A DNA stretch of 64,000 nt from Alteromonas sp. 1_MG-2023 (GTDB lineage: Bacteria; Pseudomonadota; Gammaproteobacteria; Enterobacterales; Alteromonadaceae): assembly GCF_030547075.1 (NCBI RefSeq), contig NZ_JAUOQH010000001.1, forward strand, positions 372,001-436,000. The letters run 5' to 3'. Positions 8,834 to 16,300 of the stretch are shown in pieces; the stretch's first letter is position 1; every line of letters begins with the position of its first letter. The translations under genes and the position numbers were made by a program. Under the pieces are notes generated by a model, which saw nothing but the letters and a program-made list of their open reading frames with translations, did no database searches and was not told the DNA's origin.

Positions 8834-9802
8834 CTAAGCTCGACTAACAGGGAAGTTAAGCACCTCCTGAATATGCGAAGCGCCTATTTTAAGCATTAAC
8901 AACCGATCTATACCTAACGCTACCCCTGCGCACTGTGGCAAGCCGCTTTTCAGTGCTGACAAAAGTCGCGTATCAATGGGCTTTTCGGTCTGGCCATTAT
9001 TACGACGCTTCTCATTGTCTTGCTCAAAACGTTGCTTTTGTTCTGAAGCATCGCTGAGTTCATGAAATCCGTTCGCCAACTCTGCACCTTTAAAATACAC
9101 TTCAAACCTGTCGGCAGTACGTGAGTCTTGTGTATTGATGCGGGCAAGCGATGCTTGTGAAGCAGGAAACCCAAATACAAAACACGGGCGTTCTTGGCCT
9201 ATAACGGGCTCAATCTCCATTGCAAAAAGCAATTGTAGCTTACTGTCTTTATCAAGTTTTTCAGGGCTTGAAATATCAATGTTACAGTCAGCCATTTTAG
9301 CCAAAAGCATCTCATCAGTAGTGGTTAGTGGGTCAATGCCCAACCGAGATTTGAACACATCTTGATAACTCACTATCTCGCCAGTGTCTGTGCCAAGCGT
9401 TTCTATTAGCAGCGCATCAACTTCTTGCATTAGGGCGTGATGATCGAAACCCGGTCGATACCATTCAAGCATAGTGAATTCAGGATTATGCCAGCGCCCT
9501 TCCCCTTCATGGCGAAATGCTTTGCAGATTTGATATATAGCGCCACTTTGATCACACAACAGGCGTTTCATAGCGAATTCAGGAGACGTCTGCAGGTATA
9601 AGTCTACCGGCTTACCATCCTGCGAATAATTAAATCTAGTATGGAATCCGTCTAGGTGTTCATCGGTTACCGTACCGCTGGACAACAATGGTGTTTCTAC
9701 TTCAAGCACATCACGGGTATAGAAAAAATCCCTTATGCTTCGAAGTAAGTTTGCTCGCGCAATTCGAGAATCATGTGATGAGGTAGGTTGCCAGTCGTTC
9801 AT
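8834..9802 (-). CDS. epmA: EF-P--(R)-beta-lysine ligase EpmA
   Basis: A 322-residue class II aminoacyl-tRNA synthetase paralogue that matches the catalytic core of lysyl-tRNA synthetase without its anticodon-binding domain. Visible class II landmarks are YLQTSPEFAMKRLL, the motif 2 region ICKAFRHEGEGRWHNPEFTMLEWY and the C-terminal motif 3 GVALGIDRLLML. EpmA attaches (R)-beta-lysine to Lys34 of EF-P, which helps ribosomes through polyproline stretches. The substrate protein gene (efp) lies 298 bp upstream on the same strand and the aminomutase gene (epmB) just beyond it. Confidence 0.93.
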   Translation of the reverse strand: MNDWQPTSSHDSRIARANLLRSIRDFFYTRDVLEVETPLLSSGTVTDEHLDGFHTRFNYSQDGKPVDLYLQTSPEFAMKRLLCDQSGAIYQICKAFRHEGEGRWHNPEFTMLEWYRPGFDHHALMQEVDALLIETLGTDTGEIVSYQDVFKSRLGIDPLTTTDEMLLAKMADCNIDISSPEKLDKDSKLQLLFAMEIEPVIGQERPCFVFGFPASQASLARINTQDSRTADRFEVYFKGAELANGFHELSDASEQKQRFEQDNEKRRNNGQTEKPIDTRLLSALKSGLPQCAGVALGIDRLLMLKIGASHIQEVLNFPVSRA

Positions 9803-9895
9803 GAACAGATGCGTCTTTACTTGTTGAAAAGAGTGGTGATAAATACGATAAACAGCGTTGGGGTTATCAACTCTTAACCGTACGAGATTCGAGCT

Positions 9896-9941
9896 TGCGA
9901 TGCTTTACCTAAAGAAGCTTTACCATACGATGCTTTACCTT
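9896..9941. repeat. Short direct repeats GATGCTTTACCT
   Basis: GATGCTTTACCT occurs at 9899-9910 and again at 9929-9940, with the variant GAAGCTTTACCA between them. The copies lie in the gap between epmA and efp and have no recognised function. Confidence 0.5.
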
Positions 9942-10010
9942 AATATGTTTAACTTAAGGGGCTCAAGCTGCTTAAGCTTACAATACTTGGGCTTAATCTG
10001 GCGAATAACG

Positions 10011-10063
10011 CATAAAAAAATGCGTAACGATAAGCGAGTTACCGATGCCAAATACGGCATCGG
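10011..10063 (-). terminator. Likely efp terminator / hairpin cluster
   Basis: Downstream of efp on the minus strand are a perfect 8-bp stem (CCGATGCC at 10042-10049 with GGCATCGG at 10056-10063), then a GTAAC/GTTAC stem (10024-10028 with 10037-10041) followed in the minus direction by GCATTTTTTT. The second stem with its T-run looks like an intrinsic terminator. The rest of the 298-bp gap between epmA and efp holds only short direct repeats. Confidence 0.5.
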
Positions 10064-10100
10064 CTAACTGCAGCTTTTTCTACTTACTTTTTACTTGTTC

Positions 10101-10670
10101 TTACTTCTGCGCGCGAGACGCATATTCACCAGAGCGAGTATCAACTTTAATTACTTCACCTGTTTGCACAAACAAAGGAACACGTACTACTGCGCCCGTT
10201 GTTAGTGTAGCTGGCTTACCACCTGTACCCGCTGTATCGCCTTTAAGGCCTGGATCAGTTTCAGTAATTTCAAGTTCAACGAAGTTAGGTGGCGTTACTG
10301 TAATTGGCGTACCGTTCCATAACGTAATAACGCAAACATCGTTTTCGACTAACCACTTAATACTATCGCCTACTGCTTTTTCGTCAGCCGCGATTTGTTC
10401 GAATGTTTCGTTGTTCATAAAGTGGTAGAATTCGCCGTCGGTGTACAAGTAAGCAAGCTCAGTGTCTAAAACATCTGCGCCTTCTACTGACTCACCAGAG
10501 CGGAAGGTTTTTTCTAAAACTTTGCCTGAAATAAGTTTACGAATTTTAACGCGGTTGAATGCCTGACCCTTGCCCGGCTTCACGTATTCGTTTTCTAAAA
10601 TGTTACAAGGTTCACCGTCCAGCATAATTTTTAGGCCGGCTTTGAACTCGTTAGTGCTGTAATTAGCCAT
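10101..10670 (-). CDS. efp: Translation elongation factor P
   Basis: A 189-residue EF-P with KOW-like N-domain and two OB domains. Lys34 in KPGKGQAF is the residue modified by EpmA. ATG at 10670 (MANYSTNEF) is the true start: GAGGAA stands 5 bases before it and homology begins there. The frame is open upstream to 10757 only because it overlaps epmB. The protein enters the ribosomal E site to relieve stalling at consecutive prolines. With epmA downstream and epmB divergent, the whole modification pathway except EpmC is in 3 kb. Confidence 0.96.
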   Translation of the reverse strand: MANYSTNEFKAGLKIMLDGEPCNILENEYVKPGKGQAFNRVKIRKLISGKVLEKTFRSGESVEGADVLDTELAYLYTDGEFYHFMNNETFEQIAADEKAVGDSIKWLVENDVCVITLWNGTPITVTPPNFVELEITETDPGLKGDTAGTGGKPATLTTGAVVRVPLFVQTGEVIKVDTRSGEYASRAQK

Positions 10671-10706
10671 AATTCCTCTGTCTAAACATAAGGTACAAAA
10701 AATTTC

Positions 10707-11732
10707 GTGGAACAAATAATACCTAAAAAAGCGATTTCTGTAGAGCATAACTGGCAAAAAGAATTAGCTAATAGCTTTACCAGCCCTGAAAAGCTGTTGT
10801 CTTTTTTAGATTTACCTGCCGAAGACTACGAACAAGACAGTAAAGCACGACGCCTTTTTCCAATGCGTGTTCCACGGCACTTTGCCTCGTTAATGGAAAA
10901 AGGAAACCCAAACGACCCACTTTTTCTGCAAGTGATGCCCCTTAAAGAAGAGTTTAGTATTGAACCGGGTTACACGAAAGACCCGTTAGAGGAACACGAT
11001 ACTGCGGGCAAAGGTTTGTTGCACAAGTACGACTCCCGTGTGTTACTCATGGTTCGCACTGGGTGCGCCGTTAACTGCCGCTATTGTTTTCGCAGGCACT
11101 TTCCTTATGCTGATAACGCGGTGAATAAAGCCCAGTGGCAAGAGGCAATAGATTACATTGCTGGCAACCCAGCCATTAACGAAGTGATTTTTTCAGGCGG
11201 CGATCCGCTAATGGCAAAAGATGATCACCTAGCTGAATTAGCAAAGGAAATTGCCGCAATACCTCATATTAAACGACTTCGCATTCACACTCGTTTACCG
11301 GTTGTACTGCCCAAGCGCCTCGATAACGCTTTTTTTGACTGGTTTACTCAGCTGTCTATTCAAAAAATACTCGTGTTGCACGTAAACCATGCCAGTGAAG
11401 TATCACCAGCGCTAAAGCGCCGCTTAGAGAAGCTACGCACTCAAGGAGTTACCTTGTTAAACCAATCGGTGTTACTTGAAGGTGTAAATGACTCAGCAGA
11501 TGCATTGTGTGAATTAAGTGAGAGTTTATTTGATGCGGGGGTTCTGCCTTACTATTTACATGTACTTGATAAAGTACAAGGGGCAAGTCACTTCTATGTC
11601 AGTGATGACAAGGCAAGACAAATTATGCAAGAAGCGATAAAGCGCCTACCAGGTTTCCTTGTGCCTAAACTCGTGAGAGAGATAGGCGCTCAGCCTGGCA
11701 AAACGCCCATCGACTTACATTTACATCCCTAA
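10707..11732 (+). CDS. epmB: EF-P beta-lysylation protein EpmB (lysine 2,3-aminomutase)
   Basis: A radical-SAM enzyme of 341 residues. The [4Fe-4S] cysteines are C120, C124 and C127 in [12 protein letters not shown], and a VFSGGDPL motif follows. The PLP-binding lysine is probably in the C-terminal LVPKLVREI segment. It converts (S)-alpha-lysine to (R)-beta-lysine, the donor used by EpmA. Translation starts at GTG 10707; AAGGT is 12 bases upstream. Only 36 bp separate this start from the divergent efp ATG, so each promoter must reach into the other gene. Confidence 0.93.
   Translation: MEQIIPKKAISVEHNWQKELANSFTSPEKLLSFLDLPAEDYEQDSKARRLFPMRVPRHFASLMEKGNPNDPLFLQVMPLKEEFSIEPGYTKDPLEEHDTAGKGLLHKYDSRVLLMVRTGCAVNCRYCFRRHFPYADNAVNKAQWQEAIDYIAGNPAINEVIFSGGDPLMAKDDHLAELAKEIAAIPHIKRLRIHTRLPVVLPKRLDNAFFDWFTQLSIQKILVLHVNHASEVSPALKRRLEKLRTQGVTLLNQSVLLEGVNDSADALCELSESLFDAGVLPYYLHVLDKVQGASHFYVSDDKARQIMQEAIKRLPGFLVPKLVREIGAQPGKTPIDLHLHP
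10716..10744 (-). promoter_or_regulatory. Candidate efp promoter inside epmB
   Basis: On the minus strand TCTACA (10739-10744), a 17-bp spacer and TATTAT (10716-10721) form a plausible sigma-70 promoter. It lies within the first codons of epmB and would give efp a leader of roughly 40 bases. It is a motif match only. Confidence 0.4.
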
Positions 11733-11734
11733 CC

Positions 11735-11926
11735 TTAAGCGAAAGTGTTTATATTTCCGCCTACAGCAGGATTAGAAGATGTTGATTTTGGTACGTCAGC
11801 TGAATTTTCTAAAAGCTGAAGCGCCGCTTTTCCTTCTTGCTCTTGTTGACCCTTGGCCAACTTAAGTGAAGCGAGTTCAAGTGACGCACCGGACGTTCCA
11901 GAGGCACTAGCACCTTGTAGATCCAT
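11735..11926 (-). CDS. Small YjfB-like protein (putative motility family)
   Basis: A 63-residue protein. The segment LASLKLAKGQQEQEGKAAL, then QLLENS and a C-terminal NPAVGGNINTFA resemble the YjfB / 'putative motility protein' family (PF14070): an amphipathic helix and a terminal P-x-x-G-x-N-I-x motif. The frame extends to 11980, but ATG at 11926 has AAAGGA at the right distance and gives the family's usual length. It is convergent with epmB (2 bp apart). The function is not established; the family match is by eye. Confidence 0.6.
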   Translation of the reverse strand: MDLQGASASGTSGASLELASLKLAKGQQEQEGKAALQLLENSADVPKSTSSNPAVGGNINTFA

Positions 11927-12116
11927 ACCGTTTTCCTTTGTTGCTTGAAGCAAAGTAAAAAAATAGGCAAAATTGCCCACCTTCGAGGTTATCGGCTAGT
12001 GATGCTGAAACTTTAATCTAATTTTACACTGCTTTTTTCAGGCGACTTATGTAAGACGTCTTTTAAGGCGCTTTTTATGAGGCTTCTTTTATTGGGCTTC
12101 TTTTACAGGAAAAGAT

Positions 12117-12431
12117 ATGCAAGCTATTCACCAACAACTTCAAGATACTATCCAGACCCTTTATCGTAAGGCAGTGGATGCAGATCAGGCATTGGATCGC
12201 TTGCAAAAAGACAGTCAAGGCAAGTTCGCCGCCGTGTTTGCTGAAGATAGCCCGTTCACCACACAAGCTAAACGCTTTGGGCCTTATGTAGAAGAGATTG
12301 CGTTAGATTGGCAAGCGCTAAAAGACATGACAGAAGAAGAAGCAAAGGCAGCCTTACCTGCGCTTGTTAAGAAAATTGAATTGGCGCTCACCACGGTATC
12401 GCAATTTCAGCAATCATTAGCAAGTAAGTAA
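12117..12431 (+). CDS. Small helical protein, possibly PriC-like
   Basis: A 104-residue, almost wholly helical and charged protein with AGGAAA 6 bases before its ATG. The segment PFTTQAKRFGPYVEEI, followed by a Trp and a Leu-rich helix, is reminiscent of the N-terminal part of primosomal protein PriC, but the protein is shorter than E. coli PriC and I would not name it on this basis. It is convergent with the 434-residue membrane protein gene. Confidence 0.6.
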   Translation: MQAIHQQLQDTIQTLYRKAVDADQALDRLQKDSQGKFAAVFAEDSPFTTQAKRFGPYVEEIALDWQALKDMTEEEAKAALPALVKKIELALTTVSQFQQSLASK

Positions 12432-12444
12432 TAGGTCGCAAGTA

Positions 12445-12471
12445 AACCTGTTCGCGTTTTGCAAACAGGTT
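12445..12471. terminator. Hairpin between convergent genes
   Basis: AACCTGTT (12445-12452) pairs with AACAGGTT (12464-12471) across an 11-base loop, between two convergent genes. It lacks a long T-run on either strand, so it is a weak or factor-assisted terminator at best. Confidence 0.4.
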
Positions 12472-12482
12472 CCTGCCGAATG

Positions 12483-13787
12483 TTATTTTGACGCGTCTTT
12501 AGAATACATAGGCACTTGTTTGATAAGGCGCTTAATCTCAGCCACTTCATTTAAATAGGCTTCGCTGTCTACTTGCCCATACTTTTCGGTAAACGCTTGC
12601 TTACTTAATCCTTCCGGAAAGACTTTTATTGCAGGAACAATGTCATTGTCAGATTGAATTCGTGCCACGGCATTTTGTGTACTTTCTGCATGCTCAGGCA
12701 TGGTTGCTATTCGCGCAAATTGTGCACCAGACATATCAGCCCCTAAATCTACAAAACTGTAGCCTGAACCACCTGCACCTCTGTCCATTAACTCTTTAAA
12801 TTCACCAATAGCCCACGACATATCTTGCTCGGCAAGCAACTCAAGGGCAGCTGAAATAATGAAATGGCGGGCTAAATCGTTACGCTCCAATAAAATAGCA
12901 GGGGCACGAGGCTTTAGTGCTTTTGTTGGGTCAGGCTGTAAATCACCCACTAAGCTGCCAATACGATAATGCCCTACATAAGCAGCAAGGGCTAAAATCA
13001 CCGCTTTGTTATGTAGTACTGCCTCTTGCGGCGAGTTACTTTGCTCTCTTGCGCGAGCCATGCCTTCGCGTAAATACTCTATAAGTGGCACTGGCTTCTT
13101 AGATAAGGCTAAATCTCGCCCTGAGATATACCGTAAATAATAAGCGGCTAGGGTTTGAAGCTCTGTTTCTTCTTCAACGCCCATATTATTAGACACTACA
13201 GTGAGTTCTTCTAGCAACGAGGCCAGTGGCGCGGTATGCAAAGATACTTCACCCGGGCGCATAGTCACTTTTTCAACCCGCGTTAGGGCGATGGTAGCAA
13301 TTTCAGATTTAGTCCAATAGTTAATGCCCTTTTCTGCAAGTTCTAGCATGAGCGGGCCGGGTAAAGATAAATCTCCTACACTGATGTAGTCAATTTGCAG
13401 GCTGTCGCCTGGTAAAATTAATGCTGATACATTGAAATATAAATCGACGCTACTTGGCGAAAAAGTAAAAGTGATGGTACTGCCAATGTCAGTAACGTTC
13501 ACTACACCACTGAAATTAGGTACCGCCCGCTGTAAAACACCCACCAAGCTTTCGATTTGGGTTTCCGTTAAATTAATGACATGGTTTGAACTGCGTTTTG
13601 AAAACGCATTCTGCAACTGAGCAAGCAAGTCGTTTACGCTATCTGCACCATCCAATTGGTTGGGCGCATTCGCCACCACCAAAGGCGTTCGCTGAACCAC
13701 GGCTACCGTTACCCCAATAAGTACTACAAAGGTAACGATAAACAGGGTAACGATGAGTCCAAGTACCCAACGGCTCACACTTTTCAT
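12483..13787 (-). CDS. Conserved hypothetical single-pass membrane protein
   Basis: A 434-residue protein that I cannot assign to a family. It has one N-terminal membrane segment (about residues 7-30), so the rest is probably periplasmic. The first half is rich in beta strands (VVNVTDIGSTITFTFSPSSVDLYF cut here for length), with a repeated hydrophobic/Asp pattern. The second half is helical, including LAAYVGHYRIGSLVGDL and a conserved-looking GYSFVDLGADMSGAQFA. The latter recalls a metal-dependent or lipid-binding fold, but this is speculative. It stands alone on its strand. Confidence 0.65.
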   Translation of the reverse strand: MKSVSRWVLGLIVTLFIVTFVVLIGVTVAVVQRTPLVVANAPNQLDGADSVNDLLAQLQNAFSKRSSNHVINLTETQIESLVGVLQRAVPNFSGVVNVTDIGSTITFTFSPSSVDLYFNVSALILPGDSLQIDYISVGDLSLPGPLMLELAEKGINYWTKSEIATIALTRVEKVTMRPGEVSLHTAPLASLLEELTVVSNNMGVEEETELQTLAAYYLRYISGRDLALSKKPVPLIEYLREGMARAREQSNSPQEAVLHNKAVILALAAYVGHYRIGSLVGDLQPDPTKALKPRAPAILLERNDLARHFIISAALELLAEQDMSWAIGEFKELMDRGAGGSGYSFVDLGADMSGAQFARIATMPEHAESTQNAVARIQSDNDIVPAIKVFPEGLSKQAFTEKYGQVDSEAYLNEVAEIKRLIKQVPMYSKDASK

Positions 13788-13890
13788 GATTTACTCACTT
13801 CCCAAACACCATGAATACATTCAAAAAACGACCTTACTTGTGCGCGACTTTGTGAAGATAAGAAATAGTAGCTAAATCTCGTGTTTATGA

Positions 13891-14568
13891 CTAGCGCCCT
13901 GTGATTTCTTGTTCTAACCATAATTGTAAGCTTTCGTAACGAGAGGTCGCTCTCGAAAAATCATGGGTGGCTGATTGTGTGGTTGGAATAACCACGCAAG
14001 GTAACTCTGCCGATACCGCAGATTGCATGCCGGTGTAGGTATCTTCAATGGCGACACACTGTGCTGGTGAAACCCCTAACTTTTTCATTGCTAGCTGATA
14101 GCAATCTGGCGCAGGTTTACTGTGAGTCACGTCTTCTACTGCCACTACGCAAGAAACGTAGTCAGCCAGTCCATAATTTGAGAGGGTTTTCTCTACCGAC
14201 AAAGTACTTCCCCCAGTCACAATTCCTATTATGTAGCCTTTATCAGCGCACTCTTTAATGGTTTCAGCCGCCCAAGGCATTAGCGGAAACGCCTGCTCAG
14301 ATAAATACGCTTTTATTTTTTCTTGCTTCTTTTTCGCCAGTTGCTCGGGCACGGCGTCTAAAGAAAAATGCTTAACGACATCCTTGGCATTTTGTTTAAC
14401 CGGAATACCTGCCATGACTTTGCAGTAGAACTCATCGGGTAATTCAGCCCCATGGCTAGCCACAATTTCTTGCCACAAAGTAAAATGAACACGCTCTGAA
14501 TTTATTAAGGTTCCATCGTGATCGAACAAAAGCGTGGTAGTGGTGCGAGAAACTGAAGAATTAGCCAT
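13891..14568 (-). CDS. HAD-superfamily phosphatase (beta-PGM-like subfamily)
   Basis: A 225-residue HAD hydrolase. Motif I is FDHDGTL with nucleophile D16 and acid/base D18, motif II is IVTGGST, the lysine of motif III is in THSKPAPDCY, and motif IV is AIEDTYTGMQSA. A helical cap sits between motifs I and II, as in beta-phosphoglucomutase and sugar-phosphate phosphatases (YniC type). It probably removes phosphate from a small sugar phosphate; the substrate cannot be read. The gene stands alone, 103 bp after the unknown membrane protein gene. Confidence 0.85.
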   Translation of the reverse strand: MANSSVSRTTTTLLFDHDGTLINSERVHFTLWQEIVASHGAELPDEFYCKVMAGIPVKQNAKDVVKHFSLDAVPEQLAKKKQEKIKAYLSEQAFPLMPWAAETIKECADKGYIIGIVTGGSTLSVEKTLSNYGLADYVSCVVAVEDVTHSKPAPDCYQLAMKKLGVSPAQCVAIEDTYTGMQSAVSAELPCVVIPTTQSATHDFSRATSRYESLQLWLEQEITGR

Positions 14569-14750
14569 CTGTTTTACCTCGAATGCGGTTAGTTAACGGT
14601 TACTTATGTGTCGAATACTCATTTAGTCAACGACTGGTTTGGTGACTACTGGCTTAGCCGATTTTTAAATACTAATGCAAGCACCTAGAGAATAATTTAG
14701 ATGAATACGTATTTGTGTGACTCATAGATGTAACGGTGGAATGAACTCAT

Positions 14751-14774
14751 AAGCGCCTCTATCAAAAGGCGCTT
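14751..14774 (-). terminator. Hairpin downstream of the phytochrome gene
   Basis: AAGCGCCT (14751-14758) pairs perfectly with AGGCGCTT (14767-14774) about 22 bp after the phytochrome stop. The T-run on the minus strand is poor, so terminator strength is doubtful. The rest of the 228-bp gap up to 14568 shows nothing else clear. Confidence 0.5.
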
Positions 14775-14796
14775 TAAAGTACGTCATGGGAACAGC

Positions 14797-16299
14797 TTAG
14801 CGGGTTAACGTTCTAATTAACGATGCCCGAAGCTTTTTAGCGAACAAGATATCTCTTTTGGTCCAAGGTATGCTTTGCTCCCCATCAACTTCACTCCACC
14901 GCTCAAAGGACGCCCTAGGCGATAGTGTGCCCTGTTCGTTAATGTCCTTCTCTGGCTTGCCAGCCCAATGGGTTATTTGTGCCTCTGGCTGCCTAAACAC
15001 ATATAGACGTGCCTTCGCCAATTCGTAGTTCATACGAATGAGCATTACACCTCTTACGTTTTCTGGGTCTAATGCATTTAATCCTTTGTACTGGCGAATG
15101 TCTTGAGTATGTAAAATGACATCAGAAGTATCTGATTGAAAGACTTTATCAATACGTTTTAATTGATTGGTGTCGTAGCCGTCACCCTCACTCAGGAACC
15201 ACTGGCCGTTAATGTAAATCGCGGCACCGCAAGCGGTAAAATCTCGCTTTACGTCTTCTAAAAACCCTTGGGTAGCTTGGGCATCTTTTAAACGTAGTTT
15301 ATGGGTTATAGCCCCTACTTTTTCATCAAGGGATGTCAGTAGTTGAAGTCGTTTTTTCGAGTTGTGTGTGGAATACACCATAGAGAAATACTTAACCAGC
15401 ATTTCAGCCTGGTTACGCAAATGCGCATCAATATGTGATTCAGCACTATTGTGACAAGATATTATGCCCCACAACTTACCAGTTTGAATAATAGGAATAG
15501 AAAACGAGGTCCCCACTCCCATATTTTGCATGTACTCAGCATGAATAGGTGACACACTACGCAAATCCGAATAGGTCAAATTCAGCGGCTGCTCCGCTTG
15601 ATTTAATAAGTCTGCGGGTAATGCAGTCGTACTGGCAATATATCGGGATGGGTTTTCGAAATACATTTTACGGGCAATTGCAGGTATATCCGATGCTGGA
15701 AATTTCAATCCGATATATTTTGGTGCGTCTTCAATCACTTTTTCTGCTACTACTTCCCCACTCCATAGCTCATTAAAGCGATAAAGCAGTATACGTTCAC
15801 AGGGTAAGAACTCATCTAAGGTGGAAACCAATTGCCCCCAGAAGTCTTTATCTTCCCAGTGCTGTTCTATGGTAGGGAGTATGGCTGATCTTAGTTGCAG
15901 ATATTGCCGTTGAGATACATTGGCAATGCTTGCCTCTATCTCAATTAAGATACCTTCATCGCTGCGGTGGCTTCTAAAATTTAGCACATCATCGTCGAAT
16001 GGTTCATGGAACGCGTGAGCTCTATCACCTGCTTTTGAGCCTAAATTGTAAAGCAAGCTCAAGGGCAGCCAGTCTAATGACTTTACTGGGCTTCCCACCA
16101 ACTGGTCGGGCGAAATATTAAGGAAGTCAGCTAAGTTACTGCTAGCTGCAGTAACTTGTAGCGATTCATTTTCAATAAAGAATGCCGCACCAAATTGCTG
16201 AATCTTGCCACTTAAGTGCAGCGCTTCTTTTTCGCAATTTTCAACCAAGGCGTCTAAATCATCGTATTGCTTAGTACGGGTAATAATATCGGTATCCAT
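14797..16299 (-). CDS. Phytochrome photosensory module (PAS-GAF-PHY) without output domain
   Basis: A 500-residue protein that stops at the end of the PHY domain. PAS (about 18-125) contains Cys22 in ENCEKEALHLSG, aligned with the biliverdin-binding Cys24 of Deinococcus BphP (ENCEREPIHIPG). GAF (about 135-310) contains PASDIP (201-206), SPIHAEYMQNMGV with H253, and SCH with H283. PHY (about 320-500) contains the tongue motif PRASF (461-465). All key chromophore-pocket landmarks are present, so red/far-red sensing with biliverdin is likely. There is no histidine kinase, GGDEF or other output. Its ATG is one base after the stop of the CheB-CheR-GGDEF-EAL gene (TGA-A-ATG), which points to translational coupling and a partner output protein. 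No heme oxygenase gene is nearby. Confidence 0.92.
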   Translation of the reverse strand: MDTDIITRTKQYDDLDALVENCEKEALHLSGKIQQFGAAFFIENESLQVTAASSNLADFLNISPDQLVGSPVKSLDWLPLSLLYNLGSKAGDRAHAFHEPFDDDVLNFRSHRSDEGILIEIEASIANVSQRQYLQLRSAILPTIEQHWEDKDFWGQLVSTLDEFLPCERILLYRFNELWSGEVVAEKVIEDAPKYIGLKFPASDIPAIARKMYFENPSRYIASTTALPADLLNQAEQPLNLTYSDLRSVSPIHAEYMQNMGVGTSFSIPIIQTGKLWGIISCHNSAESHIDAHLRNQAEMLVKYFSMVYSTHNSKKRLQLLTSLDEKVGAITHKLRLKDAQATQGFLEDVKRDFTACGAAIYINGQWFLSEGDGYDTNQLKRIDKVFQSDTSDVILHTQDIRQYKGLNALDPENVRGVMLIRMNYELAKARLYVFRQPEAQITHWAGKPEKDINEQGTLSPRASFERWSEVDGEQSIPWTKRDILFAKKLRASLIRTLTR

Positions 16300-16300
16300 T

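Noticed and set aside
10671-10757. N-terminal extension of EF-P
   Set aside because: Homology and the ribosome site place the start at 10670; the extension is epmB antisense.
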